A DNA stretch of 64,000 nt. It comes from Cladorhizidae sp. MBARI D1340-BT2 (taxonomy: Eukaryota > Porifera > Demospongiae > Poecilosclerida > Cladorhizidae). The stretch covers positions 34,877,364-34,941,363 of the forward strand of contig JAQNBH010000017.1 of assembly GCA_028752905.1 (NCBI GenBank). The letters run 5' to 3'. Both the position numbers and the translations under genes were made by a program. The notes under the pieces were generated by a model. That model was given only the letters and a program-made list of their open reading frames with translations. It was not told where the DNA came from and made no database searches. Below, piece after piece: positions 14,675 to 25,618 of the stretch; the first letter of the stretch is position 1, and each line of letters begins with the position of its first letter.

Positions 14675-16925
14675 ATGCCTTACTGTCACCTAACACCAGC
14701 TTTCCAGAGCAGTTCCAACCAAGAAGTAGTTTTAAGTTCCCAAAGAAGAGATATGGAAAATATGAAAGATCATTCAGAGCCGAGTGGTGTCAACAGTATT
14801 TCCTGGCTTCATTATGATGTACCACTTGATTCTGCTTTTTGTTACCAGGCTGAACATGAAGGGAAGTTCTTGGTAAGCACTAAGAGAGAGCTATCCTTTC
14901 TTAGCAAAGGCTACACAAATTGGAAAGAAGCAACATCCTCGTTCAAGAAACACCAGACCAGTGCCTGTCATCTGGAGGCACTTGAGGCATTTAAAGTGGT
15001 ACCGCTCGTGTAATTAAAAACACGCATGATTTTTTCGACCCTTGGGGGCTTATATTGGGATTGATCCTAGTCGCACTCCCCAAACAGATCATTGGTGATA
15101 TTGGTGAAGTATTGAGCAAAGAAAACAAGGAAGTGAAGGCAGTCAATAGAAAAATGCTTTTAACTGTTTTCGAGAATATTGAGTTCCTTGCTCGCCAGGG
15201 ATTGCCACTAAGGGGTAGTCATGGCCAGGAGACTGAAAGCAATTTTATCCAACTGTTATATACTCCTGCGAAGTTTAGATCGTCCCAAAATTCTTGCATG
15301 GATTGATAAGAAAACCAACAAGTATACTTTGCATGATATTCAGAACAAATGTCTGCAAATTATGGCAAACAAGATTATCCGGGAGGTGAGTCAAAACATT
15401 CGTGAGAGTAACTGCTTCACTATCATGGCTGATGAATGTCCTGATATAGCAAACAAAGAGCAATTCACTATTTTCATTAAAGGTGGGCTGATGATGATCT
15501 TCAAGATCATGAAGATTTCATTGGTCTCTATGAAGTAAACAGCATAGATTCCGACACTCCCTTCCATGCCATCAAAGATACTATACTTCGGATGCCAGGT
15601 CTCAGTATCTCTCAGTGCCGAGGCCAATGTTATGATGGTGCATCTAATATGAGTGGCATCAGGAGAATGGTGTATCGGCAAAGATACTTTCGGAGGAAAA
15701 GCGTGCAGTCTACACACACTGCTATGGGCATGCTCTAAATTTGGCTGTCAGCAGTACTATAAAGCAATCCAAGGTGTGCAATGATGCTCTAGAAACTGCT
15801 TTTGAGATTTGTAAGCTGATAAAGTATTCTCCAAAGCGAAATGCTGCGTTTGATAGAATAAATAATAAATCTTGAAAATCGTGATGAAGATACTCCCATG
15901 GGCATACGAAAATTTTGCCCTACCCGGTGGACCGTTCGAGGTGAATCGATCAGCAGTATAATTGAGAATTATACCATTTTTAAATCAGTTGTGGATGAAT
16001 GTTTAGAGAAAATATTAGACCCGGATGTAAAAGGAAGAATAATTGGAGTGAAAACACAAATGGCAAAGTTTAATTTGCTGTTTGGTCTGCATCTCAGTGA
16101 ATGCATCTTAAAGATTACAGATAATTTGGGCAAGACATTGCAAACAGAGTCTCTGTCTGCATCAGAAGTGCAATTTATTGTGAATCATACAGTCAAAACC
16201 TTAAAAGCAATGAGGAGTGATGAGATGTCTGAGCTATTTTATAAGCATGTTCAATGTTTATGTGTTCGTACACACGTTGAAGAGCCCTCATTGCCAAGGA
16301 AAAGAAGAGCACCAAGCAGGTTCGAAGTGGGCGAAGGAGATGGCTACCACAGTCCTACAGTTGAAGATCACTATCGCAAGCTCCATTTTGAAGTACTGGA
16401 TTTTGATATTTCAAGCATTCAAGATCGTTTTGATCAGCCAGGGTATGCTGTCTACCAGAACCTTGAGGAAGTGTTAATGAAAGCAGTTAATAGGAAGGAC
16501 TACTCAACTAACTTGGAAGCTGTCATTGACTTTTATGGTGATGACTTCAATGAGAGTGAGCTTTCAACACAATTGCAAGTCTTCAGTTCAAGCTTTCCCA
16601 GGAATGAACAAAGCAAGATTAACACTCTACACGAAATTCTACATTTTCTGCAAGGTCTCTCTAAAGGTCAAAGGGTTTTTTACAAGCAAGTTTGCTGGAT
16701 AGCCCGTCTGATTCTTGTTTTGCCTTCTACAAATGCGGCCAGTGAAAGAAGCTTTTCTGCTATGAAGCGTTTCTGCTATGAAGCGAGTGAAGACCTACTT
16801 ACGTAGCACAATCAGTCAACCAAGGTTGAACCATAATTATTATGACTCTAAATATCTACAAGGATATGTTGGATAAAGTAGACCTTACCGATATTGCCAG
16901 TGAATTTGTTTGTGGTAGTGAACAC
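14675..16925 (+). pseudogene. hAT-4: ZMYM1-like hAT transposase relic
   Basis: Coding pieces in order: zinc finger region (ISWLHYD, then GYTNWKEATSSFKKHQ, 14800-14960); FENIEFLARQGLPLRG (15165-15220); ESNCFTIMADECPDIANKEQ with the first catalytic Asp (15400-15465); YDGASNMSG with the second Asp (15630-15660, another frame); CPTRWTVRGES (15915-15945); and ASERSFSAMK of the C-terminal dimerisation domain (16735-16770). Frameshifts occur near 15013, 15306, 15535, 15660 and 15875. At 16755-16785 a 16-bp tandem duplication (TTTCTGCTATGAAGCG) throws the last part out of frame; after it the C-terminus continues to about 16947 in another frame. No terminal inverted repeats recognised. Confidence 0.75.
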
Positions 16926-17019
16926 AGACTTCGAATCTTTGGGCTTTAAATAAACTCATGACTCACTAGTATTCCTTTGTCATTGAAAGTAGTTCTGTTT
17001 TCAAGTTCTACCTAAATTT

Positions 17020-17550
17020 TTGCCTGACCAATACAAAATAGCTTCCTCCATTACTGACCTACCCAACACCTCTTCATTCACCCCTGCTACTAATCTACCC
17101 AACACCTCTTCCTTCACCCCTGCTACTCACCTACCCAACACCTCTTCCTTTACCCCTGCTACTCACCTACCCAACACCTCTTCCTTCACCCCTGCTACTC
17201 ACCTACCCAACACCTCTTCCTTCACCCCTGCTACTCACCTACCCAACACCTCTTCCTTCACCCCTGCTACTCACCTACCCAACATCTCTTCCTTCACCCC
17301 TGCTACTCACCTACCCAACACCTCTTCTTTCATCCCTGCTACTCACCTACCCAACACCTCTTCCTTCACCCCTGCTACTCACCTACCCAACACCTCTTCT
17401 TTCACCCCTGCTACTCACCTACCCAACATTAGGTCTCCCTTCATCATCTTCACTTCTTCAGACCCTTCAATGCTCTCGACCATATGGAATAATCTTCCTC
17501 AATCACCAGAAAACTCCCCTCAGTACAAGAAGTGCACAATCAACACCTAG
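17020..17550 (+). CDS. Open frame over a 12-residue tandem repeat ([12 protein letters not shown]); coding status doubtful
   Basis: The 176-codon frame is almost entirely the 36-bp minisatellite below, read as [12 protein letters not shown]. Because the period is a multiple of three, any frame without a stop in one unit stays open, so length is not evidence of coding. Ser/Thr/Pro-rich repeats do occur in secreted mucin-like proteins, but no signal peptide or splice sites are evident. The next gene-like sequence upstream is the hAT-4 relic. Confidence 0.2.
   Translation: MPDQYKIASSITDLPNTSSFTPATNLPNTSSFTPATHLPNTSSFTPATHLPNTSSFTPATHLPNTSSFTPATHLPNTSSFTPATHLPNISSFTPATHLPNTSSFIPATHLPNTSSFTPATHLPNTSSFTPATHLPNIRSPFIIFTSSDPSMLSTIWNNLPQSPENSPQYKKCTINT
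17056..17430. repeat. 36-bp minisatellite, about 10 copies
   Basis: Unit CTACCCAACACCTCTTCC plus TTCACCCCTGCTACTCAC repeats head to tail with rare substitutions (for example ACATCTCTTCC near 17284 and ATCCCTGCT near 17332). Confidence 0.95.
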
Positions 17551-17882
17551 CTATATACATCTTCCATAACTATCAGAATAAAGCATGAAATTTGCAGTTG
17601 ATTATCGGTAAAAAAAATTCCCACAGAACTCAATCTTTATAATTAGCAGGAGTTAGCTACGTAGGAGAATCAATTATGATCACTCACTCCATAAGACCTT
17701 GGCTGAGTTTTAGAATCCTGCACAATCTCTTGAAGCATAAAATAATGGTTTATTTGATGATGGTGGGAAAGTGGCTATTGTATGCTCCTGTGTGATGCTC
17801 AGAGCTAAAGGTGACCCGAGTATATAGTCAGCTACGTATATCCTTCAGTTCTCTCTCCATTATAATATCAGTCACCATATAT
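17551..17882. other. Unassigned spacer
   Basis: No supported gene; ordinary AT-rich sequence. Confidence 0.5.
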
Positions 17883-18330
17883 AATATATATATAATTATA
17901 TATTACTATCCTTACCTTTTGTTGCCCTTGCAAGCTCTGTGGGACTATGCTGACCCAGGAACCTCGTTAATTTCCGTTTCATCTGCTTGTTACATATTCT
18001 AATTTCACTTGAATTGTTTTTCTCTTTGTTCTCTGATAATAGTGTGTATATAGCAATATAGCTTTTGCTGGAATAGTTAGCTATATATATGGCATGCTAT
18101 CGCACATATATATATATAATTATATATTACTATCCTTACCTTTTGTTGCCCTTGCAAGCTCTGTGGGACTATGCTGACCCAGGAACCTCGTTCATTTCCG
18201 TTTCATCTGCTTGTTACATATTCTAATTTCACTTGAATTGTTTTTCTCTTCGCTCTCTGATAATAAGTGTGTATATAGCAATATAGCTTTTGCTGGAATA
18301 GTTAGCTATATATATGGCATGCTATTGCAC
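17883..18330. repeat. 224-bp unit in tandem duplication
   Basis: The block beginning near TTACTATCCTTACCTTTTG at 17903 recurs at 18127, a period of 224 bp, through to GGCATGCTAT at both ends. Only a handful of differences are visible (for example GTTAATTTCC versus GTTCATTTCC), so the duplication is recent. Confidence 0.92.
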
Positions 18331-18904
18331 CTGTCACATTACTCCCATTTCATCAAGTAGTGTTGTGGTACATAGGAAAATCCATTCTATGAATTATTGA
18401 TTATCATTACAAAAGACCATATCTTGCCAAATAACTCGCAATGTATTTCACAATTCAAGAGATGTACTGCACTATATATTTGTTGACAAGATGATTGACT
18501 TGTCTTAATATTTTACAGACCTCTGTCCTTGCATTGCCATTCTTCATGGAAGTTTGCAATGGCTGATGAAGGAATGTTAACACAAGATTGTGGAGCCATT
18601 CCTTACATGAACCAACCATAAGAGCACCGTCATGGGGCTGCCTAAATATGCAGATAAGTGGCATCCTTTTGTCCAACTTCTTGTGGGTTACAGTCTGTCT
18701 GAGACCTTTCAATGGGAAAGGTAGTGATATATTAAAGCATAAGGCGCATGTATTAGGTTTAATATCAAATATTACTGTACATAGTCCTCAACTCCATTCA
18801 CCCGACGACTTGAAGAAAATATGTCAAGTAAAAATAAATAAATAAATAATAAATCACTGAATTTTAGTAAGATAGTTAGAGATAGTTTAAACACAATAAC
18901 TTAC
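18331..18904. other. Spacer with one uncharacterised minus-strand open frame (18455-18712)
   Basis: The 85-codon minus-strand frame (LKGLRQTVTHKKLDKRM...) resembles nothing I recognise. It lies directly downstream of the decayed Ulp1 exon of Ginger1-b and could be a further exon or decayed sequence of that gene. A (TAAA)n run sits at 18834-18850. Confidence 0.3.
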
Positions 18905-19134
18905 TGCTTCTGGTAGGGAGGCTGTATAACACTGTAGCCTTGGATACTCCTACATTTGATGCACAAACTCAGTGGCCGCCAGTATTCATGATCTGCACAT
19001 AATTCTCTACTGGAGTTCCAGTAAGTGAGCCTCTACTGCCTGGTGCCAAATATTGAACTGGCTGAAGGCCACCCATCTTTGGAAATTGTACATGAAGTAG
19101 GGCCTGCATGTGCTTTGTTAATGTGGGTGTCCTC

Positions 19135-19521
19135 TGTCTTGGAAACAACCTTCCATGACTTGAACTACAACACGATACCTGAAATGTATTATTATGTAAT
19201 TATTACACAATACACAGTAGTTGTTACATCACCTATGTATATGGAGAAACAGAAGGTTGGAAGGACAGATGGAAAGGTTTGATTGGACAGTCGAACCTCA
19301 TGATCTAAAATATGATATAAGATAGCCTGTTAGACAGAACTGAGTAGTTCTGACTAGGATGTGATTTCCTATGGGACTATATTATTCTATCAAATGTTGT
19401 TAAGTCAGATTGATGGGAATAAACAAATGGTCTAGCTAAGGGAGTAGAGCTACGCATCGCAGGGAGTATTCTGTGGTTCGGTCTAGATGACCCAAGGGTA
19501 CCAAGAATACATTCCCTGACA
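19135..19521 (+). repeat. 5' LTR of Gypsy-1
   Basis: 387 bp, beginning TGTCTTGGAAAC and ending CATTCCCTGACA. It has an 11-bp stretch (around 19284) absent from the 3' copy. Confidence 0.93.
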
Positions 19522-19522
19522 T

Positions 19523-19542
19523 TGGTGGCAGCGGTGGGATTC
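19523..19542 (+). promoter_or_regulatory. Primer binding site of Gypsy-1, tRNA-Leu type
   Basis: TGGTGGCAGCGGTGGGATTC starts one base after the LTR and is complementary to a tRNA 3' end of the form CCACCGCTGCCACCA. From memory this fits the 3' end of metazoan tRNA-Leu. Confidence 0.75.
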
Positions 19543-19716
19543 TTCTCTCATAGAAGATCCCGGACCAGCCTTTAGGTAGTGTAGAGGTTTGGAAGTTTAG
19601 TTAGAATAGATCAGGGCTACAACCTGGGCACAGCCTATGAGGTTTGAGAACCAACCCTGGATAGCTAGTGTGGAGGTGTCTTTTTTTTTGTTTGGTTGGT
19701 GGAGGTGGGGTGAAGG

Positions 19717-20490
19717 ATGAGCAATGAGGACAGGAGAGCCCTGAGAGAGTCTCGCCGTCTCCAGAGCAATGCTCCCGAGGCCTCTCCTGGGTCAGTGGAC
19801 CCCATGGAGAAATTCCTGTCCCAATGGTTGCAGATAGACCAACCAAGGATAGAGCAAGAGGAGAAAAGGAGAGCAGAGGAGCGGCAAAGGCAAGACGAGC
19901 TCCAGGAGAGACTCATGAAGAACCAGACCGAACAACAAGAGCGTCTGATTCGACTGCTAACAGAAGTCCGAGAGCCTGCAAGGCTACTTCCGGCCGTGGC
20001 AGAGTCCGCTGCTTATACCCCGAAACTGACCATGCACAAGTTCCAGGAAGGTGTAGATGACATGGGAGCCTTCTTGGATGCGTTCGAGGCGACTGCAGTT
20101 GCTGGAGGGTGGCCACGACGCCAGTGGTCGGCCTTTCTGCATAGTTCCTTATCAGGAGTGGGCTTGACTGCCGTAACTGCTATGCCTGCCGACAGCCAGG
20201 CGGATTACTGTTCAGTGAAGGAAGTGTTGCTTTGGGAATACAGGATAACAACTGAAACCTTCCGAAAGAGAACATTTGATGTACCTTTCGACACCATCCA
20301 TCCCGACACCTGGCTAGCAAGACACCGCCAGAGCTTCCAGCAGTGGTTGGCATCATCCCCCCTCGATGACCAGGAAACAATGCTAATGAGATAACACTCA
20401 AACGCCTGCCCCGATGGTTGGAGATTCAAATGAGGAACCTCAACCCTGGCAACTTTGAGACACTGAGCGAAGCAGTTGTGGGGCACTTGT
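19717..20490 (+). CDS. Gypsy-1 Gag, capsid part, frameshifted
   Basis: Start at 19717, 61 bp... into the leader after a G/T-rich stretch; the 225-codon frame has a long charged coiled coil (about residues 40-85, rich in Glu, Arg and Gln) and a retrotransposon-capsid-like region (KFQEGVDDMGAFLDAFEATA, then WLARHRQSFQQWL). The stop at 20392 comes from a one-base shift; the capsid C-terminus continues at 20418 in another frame, which then runs into the nucleocapsid zinc knuckle. Gag forms the cytoplasmic particle that packages the RNA. Family assignment is from position and pattern. Confidence 0.75.
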
Positions 20491-22610
20491 CTAACCAGTC
20501 ACGAAGAGAGACAGAGCAGCCAAGACCAACTGAGAAAGCGACCGAGAGAGGGAGAACTCGCCCCGAGACTCCTTTCCGGTCGGGACCTCAGCAACAGGCC
20601 CCCAGACAACTTGGCTGGGACAGACCGACGCCGAGGGGAAGTCAAGAGAGTGGGGAAAATGGACCCCCATCCCAAAGAACCAACCAGGAAGTCCGATGCT
20701 TCCGTTGCAACCGTGTGGGACACATGAAAAGGGACTGCAGGGTCAAACTGGAACAAGCGCAGCTGGTGGGCGAGACAACCAGGGAAGAGACCTCTAATCG
20801 TTGGACAAGGAGGGCTAAGTTGAATGGACGAGTCGTGAAGGTGTGGCTAGACACTGGATGCACGAAGTCCATGGTGCACCCAAGATGTGTGCAGGAGAAA
20901 GCCAAGCTGGGGTGGAGCATACCGTATGCCACAGCCACCTCCAGCGAGACATGGTTCCCAGCAGCCCGGGTGGTGCTGAAGCTGGCTGGGAGGACATGCC
21001 ATCTGATGGTAGGCATCTCGCCTTACCTACCGGTGGATATGCTGGTGGGGCAGGATGTGCCCCAGCTGAAGCAGTTGCTGGCCGGTGTGTGCTCAGAGAA
21101 GACACAACTCGCCAGGGAGGACACGAGTGAAATAGCCCTCATAACCACCAGAGCACAGGCACAGACACGAGTGCAGGAAAAGGAAGCATCACGGGTACAG
21201 CAAGCAGACGACGAGGTCGTACTGACAGACCCCACAGACGGAGACCACGAGGAAGAAGAGAAGGGAAATGAACTCCCTTATGATTTTGAAGACGAGTTCT
21301 TCACCGAGAAGAGAATCGAGAAGGAGCAACAGACCAGAAACGAGGCGGAGACTGTTAGCCTTCCCGACCGAATGCCCCCAGATGAATTACGGGCCCTACA
21401 GCAAACAGACCCATCCCTGGAGAAGATAAGGACACAAGCAGACCGAGGAGAAGAACCATACCTTTGGGAGAATGGACTCCTCATGAGGAAGTCGCTCACA
21501 GTGGATGGGGGGAACTTGGTGGTGGTGCCGCATGAGGCTCGGACGGAGATCCTAAGGTTGGCCCACAACGCCCCTACAGCCGGACATTTCGGGCAAGCAA
21601 GGACGCTCTCCACCATCAGGCAGAGCATGGACTGGCCGAATATCGCTTCAGACGTAAGGTCAATGTGCATGTCTTGTCCCACCTGTCAGAGAGCCAAACC
21701 TATAACCACCCAGAGAGCACCCTTACACTCCCTGCCCATAATAAGCATACCATTCGAAAGGGTGGCTATGGATATATTTGGGCCCCTGAAAAGAACGATG
21801 GGAGGGAACAAGTATGTATTGATAATCATGGATTATGCTACCAAATGGCCGGAAGCGTTTCCTCTCAAGAATACCTCAATTGAGACGCTTCTGGGCTGTT
21901 TGGTAGAGGTCTTTGCTAGACTAGGGACCCCCAAGGAAATCCTCTCGGATAATGGTAGTAATTTCGTCTCACGCACCATGGCCCAATTTTGCCGGTTAAC
22001 AGGCATCCACCAAATAAAAACCTCCCCATACCATCCCCAAACTGATGGTATGGTAGAGAGGTTTAATGCTACCATGAAGAGATTGCTAAAGAAGCTAACC
22101 CAAAAGAGTGAGAGAGAGTGGGACCAATGTCTACCATTTGTAGTGTGGGCCTACAGGGGAACGGTCCATAGTACCACAGGGTATTACCCTTTTGAATTGC
22201 TGTATGGGAGAAGGATGCGAACCACGATAGATGAATTAGCCCGATATTGGAGAGGGAAACAGGGAGAGGAAGGTATAGAGGTCATTGAGTACCTGAGAAT
22301 ACTGAGAGAGAAGTTCGAATTAGTTTGGGAGGTAGCAGCGAGTAACGAGAGACAAGCTAAGCAAGCCCATCAGAAGTATCATAATCGAAAGGCTACCGAG
22401 AGAGAGTTCAATGTGGGAGATTTTGTGTTGGTTTTTCAGCCACGGAAAACAAGCAAACTCCGAAATGAATGGAGAGGGCCGGTAATAATTACCCGGAAGT
22501 TGACAGATGTAACTTACCAAGTAGATTTGGGGGAGGGGTCGAAGCGGTTGAGAACCTTCCATGTGAACGGAATGAAGAGTGGCATTCTCCAATGCCAGCT
22601 GTGTTGCTAG
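20418..22610 (+). CDS. Gypsy-1 nucleocapsid, aspartic protease and integrase
   Basis: A 730-codon frame. Zinc knuckle CFRCNRVGHMKRDC near residue 93; protease active site DTGCTKS near residue 145; integrase zinc-binding HHCC (H...H, CMSCPTC) near 384-430; catalytic Asp in AMDIFGPL (about 450), Asp in LSDNGSNF (about 511), Glu in MVERFNAT (about 546), which gives the D-D-35-E spacing; GPY-type module near 686 (WRGPVI). The protease processes the polyprotein and the integrase inserts the DNA copy. Integrase precedes reverse transcriptase, opposite to most Ty3/Gypsy elements. A frameshift near 22580 ends the frame. Confidence 0.9.
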   Translation: MEIQMRNLNPGNFETLSEAVVGHLSNQSRRETEQPRPTEKATERGRTRPETPFRSGPQQQAPRQLGWDRPTPRGSQESGENGPPSQRTNQEVRCFRCNRVGHMKRDCRVKLEQAQLVGETTREETSNRWTRRAKLNGRVVKVWLDTGCTKSMVHPRCVQEKAKLGWSIPYATATSSETWFPAARVVLKLAGRTCHLMVGISPYLPVDMLVGQDVPQLKQLLAGVCSEKTQLAREDTSEIALITTRAQAQTRVQEKEASRVQQADDEVVLTDPTDGDHEEEEKGNELPYDFEDEFFTEKRIEKEQQTRNEAETVSLPDRMPPDELRALQQTDPSLEKIRTQADRGEEPYLWENGLLMRKSLTVDGGNLVVVPHEARTEILRLAHNAPTAGHFGQARTLSTIRQSMDWPNIASDVRSMCMSCPTCQRAKPITTQRAPLHSLPIISIPFERVAMDIFGPLKRTMGGNKYVLIIMDYATKWPEAFPLKNTSIETLLGCLVEVFARLGTPKEILSDNGSNFVSRTMAQFCRLTGIHQIKTSPYHPQTDGMVERFNATMKRLLKKLTQKSEREWDQCLPFVVWAYRGTVHSTTGYYPFELLYGRRMRTTIDELARYWRGKQGEEGIEVIEYLRILREKFELVWEVAASNERQAKQAHQKYHNRKATEREFNVGDFVLVFQPRKTSKLRNEWRGPVIITRKLTDVTYQVDLGEGSKRLRTFHVNGMKSGILQCQLCC

Positions 22611-24082
22611 CCGTGGACAATGAACCAAGCGAACCCGAACCCAATGAAACACCACAATGGGAGGAGCATCTGAATCAACTTCAGCCCTATCAAAAGGAAG
22701 CATTACAACAACTGAAGGACGAGTTCAGTGAGGTGATCAGCGACGTACCTGGAAGGACGGAAGTGGTGGAGCACACCATCAACACCGGGGACGCATCCCC
22801 CATCCGACTCCCACCGTACCGCCTCCCACACTCATCGCACGAATTCCTGCGCGAAAGGAGATAAAGACATTGCTAGAGCAGAACATCATCATACCCTCCA
22901 AAAGCCCCTGGGCCGCCCCAGTGGTGCTAGTACCAAAAAAGGACGGATCGAAGAGGCTCTGCATTGACTTTCGGAAATTGAACCTGATCACCCAATCCGA
23001 CCCCTATCCAATTCCCCGGATAGAGGAACTTATTGACAATATTGGAAACTCACAATGGATTACCACCATAGATTTAACAAAATGCTATTGGCAGGTGCCC
23101 ATGGAAAGGTCAAGCAGAGAAAAGACAGCATTCATAACACCGTGGGGCAAATACGAGTTCACCACAATGCCATTTGGACTAGTATCTGCCCCATCGACCT
23201 TCCAGCGAATGATGGATCAGGTCTTGGATGACACTCAGGAGTACGAAAGTGCCTACCTGGATGACATTATTATTCACAGCAGAAACTGGGAAGACCACAT
23301 TACCCACTTACGAGAAGTGTTCACGAGATTGAGACGAGCAGGACAGAGAATAAAAGAAGAAAAATGCAAGTTTGCATGCAACACCTGTACCTATCTAGCA
23401 CATGTGGTGGGAAGAGGCCAAATCAAACCGATGGAGGCCAAGGTGAAAGCAGTAAAGAACTTTGACACCCCGAAAACGAAGAGGGAAGTACGAGCATTCC
23501 TTGGACTTTGTGGCTATTATCGGAGATTTATTTCATCGTTCTCAACAATAGCCACCGCCCTCTCGAACCTAACATGGAAGGATATGCCAAACAAAGTGAT
23601 ATGGACGGACCAGACAAGAGAGGCGTTTGAAAAATTGAAAGAATTACTATCTCAATAACCAGTTCTACACCCACCTATTTGGGGGAAGGAATTCATACTG
23701 CAAACCGACGCTTTGAGTTGTGGGATCGGGTATGTGTTAAGCCAGCGGGACGAACTAGGCGAGGAGCATCCAATTGCCTTCGGTTCCAGAAAGCTACTTC
23801 CCAGAGAAACCAAGTATTCGGCCATTGAGCGAGAAGGGTTGGCAATAGTGGAGGGGGTCAAACACTTCAGGGTGTATCTCGAAGGAGTACACTTCCGCAT
23901 AGAGACAGACCACAACCCTCTTGTGCACCTTTCTAAACTGAAAGACAGCCATGGAAGAATTGCCCGATGGATATTGGCCCTTCAGCCCTATAACTATACA
24001 ATAGTTTATCGTGCGGGACGGAAAAACGGAAATGTGGATGGACTCTCTAGAGAACAGTGTTCTCAACTAGAGGAAGGTGAGA
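22611..24082 (+). pseudogene. Gypsy-1 reverse transcriptase and RNase H, three frame pieces
   Basis: The linker (VDNEPSEPEP... HTINTGDASPIRLPPYRLP) ends with a stop at 22862; the reverse transcriptase frame 22870-23658 contains VPKKDGSKRLCIDFRKLN, the fingers and palm, and the catalytic AYLDD box at 23251-23265; after a TAA at 23656 the RNase H frame resumes with acidic residues in QTDALS, IEREGLA, ETDHNPL and NVDGLSR. All four RNase H acidic positions and the YLDD pair are intact. The frame reads into the 3' LTR. Confidence 0.88.
24069..24082 (+). promoter_or_regulatory. Polypurine tract of Gypsy-1
   Basis: AGAGGAAGGTGAGA lies directly before the 3' LTR; short and with one T, weaker than that of Gypsy-2. 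Confidence 0.6.
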
Positions 24083-24458
24083 TGTCATGGAAACAACCTT
24101 CCATGACTTGAACTACAACACGATACCTGAAATGTATTATTATGTAATTATTACACAATACACAGTAGTTGTTACATCACCTATGTATATGGAGAAACAG
24201 AAGGTTGGAAGGACAGATGGAAAGGTCTGGAACCTCATGATCTAAAATAAGATATAAGATAGCCTGTTAGACAGAACTCAGTAGTTCTGACTAGGATGTG
24301 ATTTCCTATGGGACTATATTATTCTATCAAATGTTGTTAAGTCAGATTGATGGGAATAAACAAGTGGTCTAGCTAAGGGAGTAGAGCTAGGCATCGCAGG
24401 GAGTATTCTGTGGTTCGGTCTAGATGACCCAAGGGTACCAAGAATACATTCCCTGACA
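24083..24458 (+). repeat. 3' LTR of Gypsy-1
   Basis: 376 bp, TGTCATGGAAAC to CATTCCCTGACA, followed by TCCTC. Confidence 0.93.
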
Positions 24459-24840
24459 TCCTCCAACCATGGTCCAGATTGGAGAGTTACGAGAAAGTCT
24501 CTGGGTAACTCTCTGCAAGCTGACAAGATGTTTGCATGGTAGACAGTACAGTCTGGGTCGCACCAGTCACAAAACAATCTGCCTCAATCTGGGAAGATTT
24601 CATGGAAATGCACATCTTTTCTGGTTGTCGTTGGTCCTGGTCCACAGTGCATGTGGGTGGTTGGACTGGGGGTAGAATGACTTGTGCTTTGTTTCTCAGC
24701 ATGGGGTAAGAGTTGACACCACACCAAGGTTTCTATGCACTGCCTCTTCCTTGGTGGACTCAAAAAAAAATCCGTGGCCATATTCACAGTAGCTTACCAC
24801 AGTCACAATCCAGGTATTGTACGTCAGAGGGAGGGAGGGG

Positions 24841-25618
24841 TAGGCTATGGCAAATTCTTCCGGGAATAATTTGAGAATAATAGGTGTCCTTTAGTTTTGG
24901 GAGAATAATAGGCACAACTCCCAGGAATAATTATTGTGACACCTCCTTTGTGGGCAAAATACAATCTGGAGTGGTATCAAAGGACAAACAAATGCTAAGA
25001 GCCATAAGAGGACAGTTCTAACCTCTAGTACACTGTGTTATCACTCATCAGTGATCAGATAGCTAAAGCTGCATTAGCAAGTACAGTGCTATATACAGCC
25101 TACAAGTCTATAGTGACTAGACTTTTTTGGTACATTTTTGTTGTCTAAAGATGGCATTCCATCACTGATATGATATATTTTGCATTTAAAATTTGTCAAA
25201 CATACCCAGCTGACAAACTACATCTATTCAAGCCCAACCCATGACCACACCCTTAAACACGCCCACAATAATCATCGATAAAGGTATAAGAGGACATTTG
25301 AAAAGCTTCACACAGGAAGAAAACCCAACAAAATGTTTTGCATGATATAAGTAAAATAGATATGCTTGAACACCTGCAGAACAAGTTTGGGTTTTTAACT
25401 ACCATTAGTTTGTAAATTTCAGCTTAAAGCGTTCCCTATTTACTGGAAGTTTAGTTCAAAATTACAGCTCACAAAACTGTTGACCACATGGTACCAGTAA
25501 CAAAGTTGAGAATAATTTAGGAATAATGGGCTACCTTTAAAAGAATAATAGGCTCAATACCTGAGAATAAAAGAATAGAATAATAGGTGACCTTTTGGGA
25601 ATAATTTGCCAGAGCCTA
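24841..25618. mobile_element. 778-bp non-autonomous DNA transposon (MITE) with 8-bp target duplication
   Basis: The termini TAGGCTATGGCAAATT (left) and its inverted counterpart AATTTGCCAGAGCCTA (right, ending 25618) pair with one mismatch. The flanks carry the exact 8-bp copy GGGAGGGG (24833-24840 and 25619-25626). Sub-terminal GAATAATAGG words are repeated inside. No coding capacity. An 8-bp duplication suits hAT or P superfamilies, but the TAGG terminus is unlike the usual hAT CA start, so the superfamily is open. It interrupts an exon of Ginger1-b. Confidence 0.88.

Larger units (their letters stand above)
19135..24458 (+). mobile_element. Gypsy-1: full-length Ty3/Gypsy retrotransposon with integrase upstream of reverse transcriptase
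   Basis: Two LTRs (19135-19521 and 24083-24458), both TGTC...GACA, are flanked by the exact 5-bp duplication TCCTC (19130-19134 and 24459-24463). Internal order: primer site, gag, protease, integrase, reverse transcriptase, RNase H. No envelope gene. It lies inside the Ulp1 part of Ginger1-b. The LTRs differ by about six substitutions and one 11-bp indel, so insertion is fairly recent, yet the coding region has four frame breaks. Confidence 0.93.

Noticed and set aside
17056..17430. A CRISPR-like array of 36-bp repeats
   Set aside because: The repeats are directly adjacent without unique spacers and the context is eukaryotic; it is a minisatellite.
20390..23660. Programmed frameshifting between the Gypsy-1 reading frames
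   Set aside because: Breaks fall inside domains (capsid, after reverse transcriptase) rather than at a gag-pol junction, and one is a plain stop, so damage is more likely.
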